Position numbers and translations under genes: made by a program. Shown here one piece after another: positions 46,438 to 58,324 of a stretch of DNA of 64,000 nucleotides. Origin of the DNA: Helichrysum umbraculigerum (lineage: Eukaryota > Streptophyta > Magnoliopsida > Asterales > Asteraceae); contig CATIUR010000001.1 in assembly GCA_949592205.1 (NCBI GenBank), positions 18,243,501 through 18,307,500 on the forward strand. The letters run 5' to 3'. The notes under the pieces were generated by a model. The model saw nothing but the letters and a program-made list of their open reading frames with translations, had not been told where the DNA came from and ran no database searches. Numbering within the stretch: position 1 is the first letter of the stretch; each line of letters starts with the position of its first letter.

Positions 46438-48071
46438 AAAACTTTGTAAACCTAGTCAAACGAGCTCGGTTTGACCCGAAACTTTTAGGGAAGCCTTAAA
46501 TATGTTAAATAAGCTTTATAAAATTGTCGTTACGTTTTATGGTCGACCCGAAGTGTCAGTTTTTGTGGAATGACAAAACAGTCCCTAGTTTAGTTTTCGG
46601 TTTAGTCGGTTTGCTTCGCCATTTATTTTGGCTCGTTTTTGTTCCGATTTGGGTTCCGCAAAAATTACCGCATATTCTACTAGGTCTCTAGTACTTTACT
46701 TAATTTTACCAAGCACCATGGAAGTCTCTAAGTTAGTTAAATAAAATCGAGAAAGTGTCGGGTCTAGAAATCCGGCCAAAACAGTACCAGTCGCACAAAT
46801 CGCATTTTCTGTAAAAATGGGTGTATTTCTGGAGAAAGTGTAAAACATGAAAGTTGTAGTTCTCTTTCATACGCAAATTTCGGTATGTGTTTCGTTGTCT
46901 AATTCAAAGTACACGATTTTATATGATTTATTTCGTGAGGCTGATTTCCAGGGACAGGAACTGTGACGTTTTTATATGTTTCGAAAACGAGTTTTGATCT
47001 TTGTTTTGGACATATTCCAAGTTAAATGAGCAACATAACATGTTAATATACATATCAAAAGTAAAATACATGAGTCATGAAGTTCTTACAATGCTCGTAT
47101 GAAGAAACGGAAAAGATAGAAATGACGAGTTCGTTGAGGTGAGCGTTTTTCCTTCTTGAAGCTTGGCGATCCAAGGGGTTTTTGGTGGTGTTTTTGTGGT
47201 GTTTGATGGTGGTTTGGGGCTGCTCAAAACGCAGCAAGAGAGGGAGAGGGAGAGTGAGAGGAGTGGGTGATTGTTTGAGTGTGAAATGGAGAAAGAAATA
47301 TGATGGTGATGATCATTTTATGATCAAACAAGGAACAAGTAATGGGGTACCATGCCTATTGGCATGGCTGGCTGCCCCTGGTCCCACCATATGGTTGGGT
47401 CAAATTTTAACTTCCCAAATTTTACGTTACGCACGGTGCTCGTTTACCCGGTCGTTTTACGTTTTAATTAATCGTATAACGTTTTATATAATACGTTTTG
47501 TTAACGATTTAAAACCCGATATTTTAAATAAAAGTTTTACTCAAATAACACATTTTAAGTTACTAAAATAATATTCGAGATTTCGTTTGGTCATCGGTCG
47601 CGAATCGTGCGTTTATTCAAATTGTGTAATGTTTTTAAACGAGTTAACTGTACGCGTGTAATCGCGATATTTTTAGCCGAAGTATTCAATCAAAATACTT
47701 ATTATGAAGTTATGAAATATAACTTAAGTTTATTTCATGTGTCGAGCGCGTCTCGCGCGTTTTTGTACTGTAAAGTTACGTTTTAACAAAACGTATAACG
47801 TGTAATATATTTTCGTAATATATTAAAGTAAATAATGTTTGTTTGGATAAATCCACATTATTTTTAAAAGTTGTCACCAACGTTCATATTTTGTATTTTT
47901 GTAATCTCATACGATTTGAACGAATCGTATATGTGTATATATATATATATATATCACCTATATACATATATAGTAAGTAATTATCATACTTAGTCCTATT
48001 TCATACTAAATACAGTAGTAAACAAGTAATTAGGAAAATTTTAAATTTACCCTAATTTTGGGGTTGTTACA

Positions 48072-48083
48072 TTCTCCCCTTGC
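48072..48083 (-). promoter_or_regulatory. Polypurine tract of element C
   Basis: On the minus strand GCAAGGGGAGAA, directly before TGTAAC of the 3' LTR. Confidence 0.85.
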
Positions 48084-48214
48084 TAGGAGAATTTCGTCCC
48101 GAAATTTGTTCGAAGTAGTAATCGCTTGTTTCTTAATCCTATTGGGTACTTAGGATCTAAGAAAGTATACACGGAATATGAGGAAATCAGACAAAAGTAA
48201 TTTAGGCGAGAATT

Positions 48215-49294
48215 TTAAATAAGCATACCCGGGTTAAGCAAGTCAACAAGTCTCGGGTTTTCATCCTCCCTAGCGTTGAGTACATAAGCTCTTCCTCGAG
48301 CAGGGTTGTTTTTCAGCTTTGGGCAGTCCTTCCTGAAGTGCCCGATACCGTTGCACTCATAGCAGGTTTTGGGTGCAGGGGTATCAGTGCCAGTGGGGTT
48401 GGTTCGACAGTCTTGGGCCAGGTGCCCGAATTTCTTGCAATTGGAACAGGGACAGGGGCCATCATGGTGTAAACCGCATTTGGAACAGTAAGGTTTGCTC
48501 CCCTTGTAAGCCTTTGAGTCATTGGCATTGACTGTTGTAGGCTTTTTATCAGAAGTCGGGTTGGACGAGTGGGGACTTACTTCCCATTTGCGTTTGTTAT
48601 TTGCAGGTGGGGTTGAAGTCGAGCCACGGCGGACAGAATTGGCCGTTAACTCATGGGCCATGCGAATGGCGCTCTGGATAGTTCCTGGTTTAGCTGAAGT
48701 CACCAGATCTTGAAGTCGCTCAGGAAGTCCATCGACGTATTTCTCGATCCTTTTGTACTCAGGATCAACCATAGTTGGGCAGAGAAGGGCCAGTTGGTGA
48801 AAACGGTTGGTGTAACCAGTGATGTCATTTCCCTGTATCTTGTGATTCCAGAATTCTATCTCCAGTTGTTTCAGTTCATCTCTTGGGCAGTACTCGCCCC
48901 TCAGCATAATCTTCAGCTCATTCCATGGAAGTTTGTAGGCATTGGCAACACTCACAGTCTGAGCGTAGGTGTTCCACCAAGTAAGGGCAGTGTCAGAAAA
49001 TGTGCTGGCTGCGAACTTGACCTTGTCGTCCTCAACGCAGTTGCAGATAAGGAATACTGATTCTATCTTCTCGATCCATCGTATTAGACCGATTGCTCCT
49101 TCAGTACCTGCAAAGCTCAAGGGTTTGCAGTTTTGGAAGTCCTTGTAGGTGCAGGTTTTGGGTGGTGGTGTGTTGTTAGCCGTATCTTCGCTACCAGGAG
49201 TGGTTGCTCGGACAGCTAAGGCTTGAGCCACACTACGGGCAATAATACCCGCAACTTCGGCTTCAGTAAGTGTGATTTGTCGTCTAGGAGGCAT
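48215..49294 (-). CDS. gag: Gag protein of element C
   Basis: 359 residues from MPPRRQITLTEAEVAG; the frame is open 25 codons further upstream, but this start matches element A's Gag. The order is the same: Gag core with TALTWWNTY, RGEYCPRDELKQLE, then knuckles CSKCGLHHDGPC, CSNCKKFGHLAQDC and CYECNGIGHFRKDC. It ends at DLLNPGMLI, directly where protease would begin in full-length relatives. The frame is intact. It would supply capsid and RNA-binding functions, while reverse transcriptase and integrase must come from another element. Confidence 0.93.
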   Translation of the reverse strand: MPPRRQITLTEAEVAGIIARSVAQALAVRATTPGSEDTANNTPPPKTCTYKDFQNCKPLSFAGTEGAIGLIRWIEKIESVFLICNCVEDDKVKFAASTFSDTALTWWNTYAQTVSVANAYKLPWNELKIMLRGEYCPRDELKQLEIEFWNHKIQGNDITGYTNRFHQLALLCPTMVDPEYKRIEKYVDGLPERLQDLVTSAKPGTIQSAIRMAHELTANSVRRGSTSTPPANNKRKWEVSPHSSNPTSDKKPTTVNANDSKAYKGSKPYCSKCGLHHDGPCPCSNCKKFGHLAQDCRTNPTGTDTPAPKTCYECNGIGHFRKDCPKLKNNPARGRAYVLNAREDENPRLVDLLNPGMLI

Positions 49295-49830
49295 GTTCCT
49301 TGAAATAACAAATAAAGAACATGTGAAGGTTTGAGCAAGAATTATGGTCGTGATGTTCGGTAAGTACAAAGAAATTACGCCAAAGGTTGATACGTGGATA
49401 GTTTAACAAAAGTAGTAGGATTGTTATAATTGAAACATAAAAGTTAAGTAAGGATGGAACGACGAGAATCGAGTTGTCGTTTGTTTGGTGTAATTTGAAA
49501 AATGAATTTCGCAGTGGTCGAGAGAGAGTATCGTATCGGGGAAAAGAGGCCTATGCATTTATATATAACACATAACCGCCTAGTGTGTGTCTAGCACAAT
49601 CAAGTAAAAGTCCCGGTTCTCTCGGGGTCAGAGTCAGCTAATGTATTCCGGTTCAACATAACCCCTTTCAGAACTCACATCATCTTCATTTAATTGTACA
49701 TAGTTGATCAGGCTATGTTAAATTAAACTTGTATGCTGTCATTCCTGAACCAGTTATACCTAATGAGGAATACTGCCTAACGGTCATAGTCTAGGCCCAC
49801 TAAATGCAACCTAGTTCACTATAACCTTAG

Positions 49831-49842
49831 GCTCTGATACCA
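49831..49842 (-). promoter_or_regulatory. Primer-binding site of element C
   Basis: TGGTATCAGAGC on the minus strand, three bases from the 5' LTR; initiator tRNA-Met type, identical to element A. Confidence 0.92.
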
Positions 49843-50254
49843 ATCTGTAACACCCCCAAATTTAACAGTTTGCGGAAGCGAGTTTTGGGTGTTACTAATC
49901 AATAATCACAAGCACAAAGGATACAGTGAACGACTCTAAATGAGACTTTCGAAAAGTTATTACATTGATATATAAGTAGTTCAAAATACAAGCTCGAGTT
50001 TCGTATAAATACCTAGAGATTCTAATACATAACAGTAAGTACAAAAGTAATGTATGTAAATCTCCAAGCTTGTAAATGCATGCGACTCGAGCTAGGTAAG
50101 CTTATCCTGCTGGGCATCCCTACTGATGTTGTGTACCTGAGAAGCATTACTAAAACGGTCAACCAAAAAGGTTGGTGAATCTCACAGGTTTGTAAGTAAG
50201 TAAATAATTTGAATACACAAGTAGTATTTGTAAATCGTAAGCCAGCCAGTAAGT

Positions 50255-50596
50255 AACGATCGCAGGTCATGCTAATCGTTCACTTAAGTAATGATTGCAG
50301 GTCATGCTAATCATCTGTAAATGAGTGGTTGCAGGTCATACTAACCGTAATGAGTAACGATCGTAGGTCATACAAATCGTTCACTCCGTAATGATTGCAG
50401 GTCATGCCAATCATGCGTTTCCACGAACTATCATAATAGAAGCTTAACATACAGTAAATAATAGCACACCAGTGAATGTAATTCAAAACGTTCATATAAA
50501 ACAGGTAAGAAACGTGAGCCACCATGATTGCAGGTCATGCTAATCATGCGTTAACTCGGCCATGAGCCACCATAATTACAGGTCATGCTAATTATG
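50255..50596 (-). repeat. Array of seven stem-loops in element C LTR (right copy)
   Basis: Same seven units as in the left LTR. Two loop bases differ (one in the third unit, one in the seventh); no change inside a stem was noticed. Confidence 0.85.
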
Positions 50597-52704
50597 AGTT
50601 AACTCGGCCATTATTAGTTTTTATGAAAACAAGTAATGCATCTCACCCCTGAGTTAAAAACAGTAAAGTAGGGGCTGTGAGACTCACCTGAGTCTAGTAA
50701 ACAAGTATAGCGGATGTAAGTCCGTAAGTAGGTGTCGGATGTAATTCCGTAGTATGGTTCTCCGAACCCTGCAACCTTTTGGCGTCCGAAACGCACAAGG
50801 TCGTAAGCAAGTAAGTAAGTTGGTGTCACGAAGGATCACCCATGCTAGTTGTCCACTCAACTAAGAAATGTCCAAGTGTTTGTTTGTACGTTTGTAATCA
50901 TTTGTAAATAAGCGTGGCCCGTTGGTGACGGAGATGTAATAATAATTCAAGGTGTTATAATATGTCTCAATGTATTGTATACTTATCAAAGTATGTGTAT
51001 TAATCGTCCCTGAATTGGTTTTATATAGTATAGACTATTTTAATCGTTTGGTAAGCATTTTGAGTTGAATTAATAAGTGTTGGAAAATGTTGACCAAAGT
51101 TGACCGCGGATCCAGATGGGTGGTGGATCCAGATGAGTTGCGGATCCAGATGGGTGGTGGATCCAGTTGGGCTGCGAATCCAGATGGGTTGCGGATCCAG
51201 ATGGGTTGCGGATCCAAAACTTTGTAAACCTAGTCAAACGAGCTCGGTTTGACCCGAAACTTTTAGGGAAGCCTTAAATATGTTAAATAAGCATTATAAA
51301 ATTGTCGTTACGTTTTATGGTCGACCCGAAGTGTCAGTTTTTGTGGAATGACAAAACAGTCCCTAGTTTAGTTTTCGGTTTAGTCGGTTTGCTTCGCCAT
51401 TTATTTTGGCTCGTTTTTGTTCCGATTTGGGTTCCGCAAAAATTATCGCATATTCTACTAGGTCTCTAGTACTTTACTTAATTTTACCAAGCACCATGGA
51501 AGTCTCTAAGTTAGTTAAATAAAATCGAGAAAGTGTCGGGTCTAGAAATCCGGCCAAAACAGTACCAGTCGCACAAATCGCATTTTCTGTAAAAATGGGT
51601 GTATTTCTGGAGAAAGTGTAAAACATGAAAGTTGTATTTCTCTTTCATACGCAAATTTCGGTATGTGTTTCATTGTCTAATTCAAAGTACACGATTTTAT
51701 ATGATTTATTTCGTGAGGCTGATTTCCAGGGACAGGAACTGTGACGTTTTTATATGTTTCAAAAACGAGTTTTGATCTTTGTTTTGGACATATTCCAAGT
51801 TAAATGAGCAACATAACATGTTAATATACATATCAAAAGTAAAATACATGAGTCATGAAGTTCTTACAATGCTCGTATGAAGAAACGGAAAAGGTAGAAA
51901 TGACGAGTTCGTTGAGGTGAGCGATTTTCCTTCTTGAAGCTTGGCGATCCAAGGGGTTTTTGGTGGTGTTTTTGTGGTGTTTGATGGTGGTTTGGGGCTG
52001 CTCAAAACGCAGCAAGAGAGGGAGAGGGAGAGTGAGAGGAGTGGGTGATTGTTTGAGTGTGAAATGGAGAAAGAAATATGATGGTGATGATCATTTTATG
52101 ATCAAACAAGGAACAAGTAATGGGGTACCATGCCTATTGGCATGGCTGGCTGCCCCTGGTCCCACCATATGGTTGGGTCAAATTTTAACTTCCCAAATTT
52201 TACGTTACGCACGGTGCTCGTTTACCCGGTCGTTTTACGTTTTAATTAATCGTATAACGTTTTATATAATACGTTTTGTTAACGATTTAAAACCCGATAT
52301 TTTAAATAAAAGTTTTACTCAAATAACACATTTTAAGTTACTAAAATAATATTCGAGATTTCGTTTGGTCATCGGTCGCGAATCGTGCGTTTATTCAAAT
52401 TGTGTAATGTTTTTAAACGAGTTAACTGTACGCGTGTAATCGCGATATTTTTAGCCGAAGTATTCAATCAAAATACTTATTATGAAGTTATGAAATATAA
52501 CTTAAGTTTATTTCATGTGTCGAGCGCGTCTCGCGCGTTTTTGTACTGTAAAGTTACGTTTTAACAAAACGTATAACGTGTAATATATTTTCGTAATATA
52601 TTAAAGTAAATAATGTTTGTTTGGATAAATCCACATTATTTTTAAAAGTTGTCACCAACGTTCATATTTTGTATTTTTGTAATCTCATACGATTTGAACG
52701 AATC

Positions 52705-52712
<8 letters not shown>

Positions 52713-52783
<71 letters not shown>
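52713..52783. repeat. TA microsatellite in 5' LTR of element C
   Basis: TA run of about 71 bases; the other LTR has about 17 bases at the same place. Confidence 0.95.
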
Positions 52784-52787
<4 letters not shown>

Positions 52788-52897
52788 CTATATACATATA
52801 TATTAAGTAATTATCGTACTTAGTCCTATTTCATACTAAATACAGTAGTAAACAAGTAATTAGGAAAATTTTAAATTTACCCTAATTTTGGGGTTGT

Positions 52898-52906
<9 letters not shown>

Positions 52907-52936
<30 letters not shown>

Positions 52937-53460
52937 ACCTCTTGAATAGGTGTTACATTTTTATTAAAGCATTTGGTTAAACAAATTAATTAGTTTGTTC
53001 ATATTATTTTTCTAGTTGGCAAGAATATATGAATTTATTAAATAGTGGAGTGGTTTCTTAAAATTATTGCTTTGTTTGTTTATTTAGGAGTTTACATGGT
53101 ATTTGTATAATTGGTATCTTGAAATTATATGTGTGTTAAAGTTCTATGAAATTTTTATGAATATTTCGCTTGATATAATATATAAATGTTAAAAGGTTAT
53201 GAAATTTGTTTGAAGATTGTATGAATGCACTCTTGAAATTATATGTATGTTAAACGGTATGAAATTCGTGTGAAACGTGTATAAATCTTTTTCCTGAATT
53301 TCTTTCTATATTAAAAAATGTTATGAAATTTGTATGATAATTGTTTTAATACTTATTATGATAAATATATATGTTTTATTATTATGAAGTGTGTATCAAT
53401 ACTTCTTTTAAAATTATATGCATTACTAAACTTAAATTCGTACTTCTCCTGAAATTATAT
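52907..53460. repeat. Unidentified repeat unit, copy 3 (partial)
   Basis: After GT and TA runs, 52937-53440 matches the second half of copies 1 and 2 (AGGTGTTACATTTTTATT onward). The first half of the unit is missing. Confidence 0.75.
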
Positions 53461-53762
53461 ATGTATTAAACAATTAAGAATTATTTTTTTTTTTATCTTT
53501 TGTTGAATATGTTAACTTTCGGGTTGTTTATGATTTTTCATATTACTTATTGGTTCAAATGTTAACATTTTTTATACATAATAAAATGTATAATTATTCA
53601 AGATCAAATTGTTCCAATAGATATAACAAACCGTATGTTATGTTCAACATATAGACCTTCATGGCAGATCTTTTAATGTAAATATGGTCACACACATTAG
53701 ACAATAAACATATATTAAAAAAAACACATATTTGTAATACATAATTATTTATCTATAAATAA

Positions 53763-53829
<67 letters not shown>
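53461..53829. other. Gene-free stretch ending in a TA microsatellite
   Basis: AT-rich DNA. A TA run at 53767-53829 is the target into which the MULE inserted; the run continues at 57346-57403. Confidence 0.7.
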
Positions 53830-53830
<1 letters not shown>

Positions 53831-56800
53831 GGAATATATTCCCTGCACCTAGGTGCAGCCCACTCGCTGCTCTATTTTGATCATACGGAGGTCTAATTCA
53901 GTAATTCACATATATATGACTATGACTAACAATATTTTATTTACATGTAAATTAATTAAGCCCTAGCGACTTTTTCTTCCACATGATCAGTAACTTCTTA
54001 TGCGATTTCATTGATCCCTTATTTTGATGACTTTTTGTTTTTGATTCCCGGTAAACACAAGAAACTGTACCCGCCAAAATAATATTTGCGCTCCAAATTC
54101 ATTAATAGATAATATTTGCCTTTATTAAAACGTAATACTTCAACAGGATAATGTGTTTTCATTTTGCAATTTTTCAATTTAGATCAATTTACAATTCGTG
54201 AATATTTTTTACAATGGACAGTTCAACAATTGAGGAAGAACTTCTACAAGGTTTGATTAAAAAATCATATACATATTACAAGTGTCAGTATGATTTTCAT
54301 CTTTTTTTAATTTTGATGGTAATCCAATTCTTTCTAATTACTTTGGTCAGGTGAAGCAACTAATGACAGGGAACATACGTTGATAGATGATATTGATAAT
54401 AATCATGATTTGGTGAACGATGACGAAGGGACAGAGCCCACAAATATTATCTATGAATCACTAAGGTACTCTATACTTGGAAAAATATTTGATAGTGAAG
54501 ATGTTGCATATAATTTCTATAATGAATACGGTTTGTTTAAGGGTTTTGGTATTCGAAAATATAAAGTGGAAAGGCACAAGGAAACAAATGAAATTTACAA
54601 AAGGATATTTGTGTGCAACAAACAAGGCTTTAAAGACATGAATGATAAGAGAAGGTCATGAGACGATGTGAAACGTCGTAGTATTACCCGATTCGGGTGT
54701 AAGGCAATGATACAAGTTACATGTAATAAGAAAGGAGAATGGGTTGTCAACAAGTTTTACGATGAACATAATCATCCTCTTGATCCCCCATCACACGTAC
54801 TTAAGCAGCGGTCCCATAGCATTTTTCACCGTTCTACTGAATGTAAAGATGCCGTAACCTTATTGTCAAAAGCAGGTTTTAAGTCTTCCCAAATCACTAA
54901 AATAGTCAATGCATTTAGAGGCAACGAGGAGGATAAACTTACTCGAGTTCAATGTTCTAATATGGTCAACAACCAAAAGAAGTTTAATATAGGTAAAGAG
55001 TGTCATGGGATCATTAAGCATTTTCAAGAAAAGGCCAAGCGTGACAACGATTTCTACTTTGAAATTAACCTGAGTACAGATGGTACACTGAGAAGTGTGT
55101 TTTGGGCAGATGGGATATCAAGATCATCTTATTGTGAGTTCGGTGATGTTGTTGTTTTTTATACGACTTACAAGACAAATAAATTTAACTTGCCATTTGC
55201 TCCATTTGTTGGGGTGAATCACCATGGACAATCTATTTTGTTTGGGGCTGCTTTGTTGGAAAATGAAACCGAGTCAACATTTTCATGGTTATTTGAGCAG
55301 TTTTTAAAGTGCATGCACGAGTGCCCTCCTATTTCGATCATTACTGATCAAGATTTGGCAATGTGTAAATCAATTGTAAAGGTTTTCCCAAAAACAAAGC
55401 ATCGTTTTTGTGCTTGGCATGTTCGAAAGCATGTTTTGGAGCATCTTCAACCATTTCGATCTCGATACGATGACTTTGAGGATACATATAACAAATGGGT
55501 TTATACCAAAACTGTTGAAGAATTTGAATCACAATGGGCTGAAATAAAAGAGAAATATCAAGTAGGTGATAACACTTGGTTGGATAATATGTACAAGTTA
55601 CGCCATCATTGGGTAAAAGCATATTTGAAAGATACATTTTTTGCTGGTATGACTACTAGTGGTCGAAGCGAAAGCATACATTCATTTTTTGATGGTTTTG
55701 TGACTTCTAAAACGATGTTAAATGAATTTGTAGTTCAGTATGACAAGGCGGTTAGTTCGCGAAGAGGTGCCGAAGAAGACCAAGATTTTAGAACTCTAAA
55801 TTCAAATCCTACATTGCACAGTGATCATCCAATTGAAGCAATGGCTGCCAAATGTTATACTCGTAATATATATGACATATTCAGGGAACAGTGGAAGGCT
55901 AGCTTTGATTGTGGCCATGAAAAATTAATCAAGGATTCTGATTCGGTAAGATACCGTGTTGGTTATTTACAAGGGAATAAAGAAGGCTGGAAAATTGTCG
56001 AATGCAAAGTAAATAGAGACTTTTATGCAACTTGTTCATGTGCAAAATTTGAAACTTATGGAATATTATGCAAGCATATATTGTACATCATGAGGAAGAA
56101 GTTATTAACGATGATTCCTGACCACTTTATTCTACAAAGGTGGACAATGAATGCAAAAAATAAGTTTGGAAATGTTGGAACCACGTGGAGAGATACGAAT
56201 ATTGATGATGAACAAGAAGTTACTTCGTTGGCTTTGTGGTCGATTCGATCTAAAGTTAACAAAGGGCTTGAAGATGGCCGAGAATCTCTCCTTGAAATTA
56301 AGAAACTTGATAACTTTCTTGATGGTCTTTTAAAAGAGAAATATAGTAGAAATAAGGATACGGTTGAGTTAGATAATGTCGGTTCTTCAGTTCCGAATGA
56401 GAGTCAAGAAAACATTTTACAACATATTTCAGTTTCCGATCCTGTTCCGGTCAAGACGAAGGGACGTCCTAGGAAATCTACAAGAATAAAGTCAGGTTTG
56501 GAAGTTGCTACGGACTTGAAGAAAAAGCGAACTTGTGGTTTTTGTGGAGGAAAAGGTCATTATTCCACGGGATGTCAAGAAAGAAAGGTATCTTCATGTT
56601 GTAACATACACATTAATATCATCGTTCGTCAAATTTCTAATTAAGGTTATGAATTAAATTAATTTTTTTTATCTTTTTTTGCAGATGGCAGAGGCACAAA
56701 AAGTTTCTAGAATGACCTAACAAGTGATTCTTGAACCATTATATGGTGATTGATCTTTATATTATAAGTGCGTGAACAATAAAAAATTTTCTGCCTATTA

Positions 56801-57343
56801 TTCATTACTTAGTGGCTAATCAACATCTTTAATTGTAATAGTATTTTCAGTTTATGCTAAGATGATCTTAACATTATTTATTTGAATGTGATTCATGAGT
56901 GTTTTTGCTTCCACATGGATCAAAAAAGAGGGTTATTAATTAGATTCAGTGAACATCGATATTTTTCGGTGCTATGATTGCTTGGAAAGGGAATCGAGAT
57001 GTCTACGGATTTAAAATAAACTTGCTGGATATTTGGGATTGTAAGATTATAAGATAATGTTGAGTCACGTACACTTCTTGATGGGTGCATGGAGGAATGT
57101 TCACATTTTTTTTACGAATAAATAGTGGTGATATACTGATACGAGGACTTACACCAGCAGAGTACATAAATATGGATAAAAGAAATGTGGAAGAAAAAGT
57201 CAACAATGTTGGGCTTATTTTTAGTCATATACTCCGTATTTGTGAATTAGACCTCATTGTTAGTCGTGAATTACTGAATTAGACCTCCGTATGATCAAAA
57301 TAGAGCAGCGAGTGGGCTGCACCTAGGTGCAGGGAATATATTC

Positions 57344-57345
<2 letters not shown>
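53830..57345 (+). mobile_element. MULE with FAR1-like transposase
   Basis: 3,516 bp with terminal inverted repeats of 80 bp (53830-53909 and 57266-57345) that look identical by eye. They start CGGAATATATTCCCTGCACC. The target lies inside TA repeats, so a 9-bp duplication (ATATATATA) fits but cannot be proved. Inside is a single transposase gene. Identical inverted repeats suggest recent movement, yet the gene is damaged, so a related active copy may have moved it. Confidence 0.92.
54214..56720 (+). pseudogene. FAR1/FHY3-like MULE transposase, disrupted
   Basis: Inferred exons 54214-54250, 54351-56587 and 56685-56720, with GT-AG introns, sum to 770 codons including the stop. Order: acidic N-terminus; FAR1-type DNA-binding region about residues 70-165; MULE transposase core about 275-370 (TTYKTN, APFVGVNHHGQS, ITDQDLAM, FCAWHV); SWIM zinc finger CSCAKFETYGILCKH near 573; CCHC-like knuckle CGFCGGKGHYSTGC near 740. 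Two lesions are visible. An in-frame TGA at 54659-54661 (codon 116) lies in the DNA-binding region and could come from CGA. The core reads FYTTYKTN where the family has FDTTYKTN, so the first catalytic D appears to be Y. It lies inside terminal inverted repeats, so it is a transposase rather than a domesticated FAR1 gene. Confidence 0.88.

Positions 57346-57403
<58 letters not shown>
57346..57403. repeat. TA microsatellite
   Basis: Right part of the TA run interrupted by the MULE. Confidence 0.95.
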
Positions 57404-57405
<2 letters not shown>

Positions 57406-58324
57406 CATTAAGTAGAATATTTAGTACAATATTGTAATCGGATTGGTTAATAAATAATTTACTGAAATATATTAGTCAATGGATTGATTAATTAAAAGCT
57501 TATTTAGTATTAAAAAATGTTTTTTATTTATTAAAAAGAAAGAAAAAAAAGGTCGATAATGTTATCAAAATTCAATTGGCTAATATTGTTGATTTTATTA
57601 AATTAGCTTAATTTAAGGATGTGATTACATCTTAAATCATGACTAAACATTAAGGGTAATGGGTAAATCACCTCAAACTAATTGCCATATTAGTAAAAAA
57701 TATTACTGGTATATAAAAAAGCTTATATAAAATTTTAATTAAGTGTTGAACTAACACAATAAAAGAAGTTGAATAACTATTACTATTACTAATACTATTT
57801 CTTCAAAATGCTGAAAATATCAATGACTTGCCTTTATATTTTTATTCAAATATATTTAATAGTTTACTAGATATGCAAAGCACCCTTAAATTGATTAATA
57901 ATAGTCATGTACCTAATAGAACATGTGTTTTAGTTTTTAAATCCTTCATTAAAAATACAAATACCTTTAATGAAAGGAGAATAACGTATTTCCACAAAAT
58001 ACAAGTTTTATATACATAATGTACAATGATTTTAAAACATGTTTGAGAAAATATGTAATTTAGATGGTTTGTGAAGGGAAATATGTAATTTCCCCTTTAA
58101 TGAATGAGTATATCTATCAAACCTATACTCGTGTTTATTTACTACAAAAAAATGTGAACTTATGGGAGGGTTATCGTAGAATCATTCCATATGGTAGGTA
58201 CCGTAGGAAGTATCTCTTTCATTTTTAATTTCAACATATGTACACATTTTGAAAATAAAACCAAAATTATTAGAATTTTTTATCTCTTTAATGATAGATT
58301 GATTTACATACACACACGCACACA
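57404..58324. other. Gene-free stretch
   Basis: AT-rich DNA with no supported gene; a short CA run at the end (58311-58324) borders the next element. Confidence 0.55.

Larger units (their letters stand above)
45034..48071 (-). repeat. 3' LTR of element C
   Basis: 3,038 bp, TGTAAC..GTTACA on both strands. It holds the stem-loop array (45443-45784), a GGATCCAGATGGGTTGC minisatellite (46303-46437) and, read on the minus strand, a CT-rich leader-like stretch near 47180-47330 that may mark the transcribed start. Confidence 0.93.
45034..52901 (-). mobile_element. Element C: gag-only Tekay-like retrotransposon with 3-kb LTRs
   Basis: 7,868 bp. The two LTRs (45034-48071 and 49846-52901) make up over three quarters of it. 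The 5-bp target duplication GTGTG lies at 45029-45033 and 52902-52906. A Met-type primer-binding site, a gag ORF and a polypurine tract are all in order on the minus strand; no pol is present. LTRs differ at about twenty positions plus two repeat-length changes, so it is recent. Its gag and LTR ends are close to those of element A. LTRs of about 3 kb are usual for Tekay/Del elements. Confidence 0.93.
49846..52901 (-). repeat. 5' LTR of element C
   Basis: 3,056 bp. Stem-loop array at about 50255-50596, shorter minisatellite at about 51107-51216, and a much longer TA run (52713-52783) than the left LTR has at 47938-47954. Confidence 0.93.

Noticed and set aside
47182..47571. 129-codon plus-strand frame in the LTR of element C, present again at 51960-52349
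   Set aside because: It is antisense to the element and identical in the two copies only because the LTRs are nearly identical. It overlaps a CT-rich leader-like stretch and has no recognisable domain.
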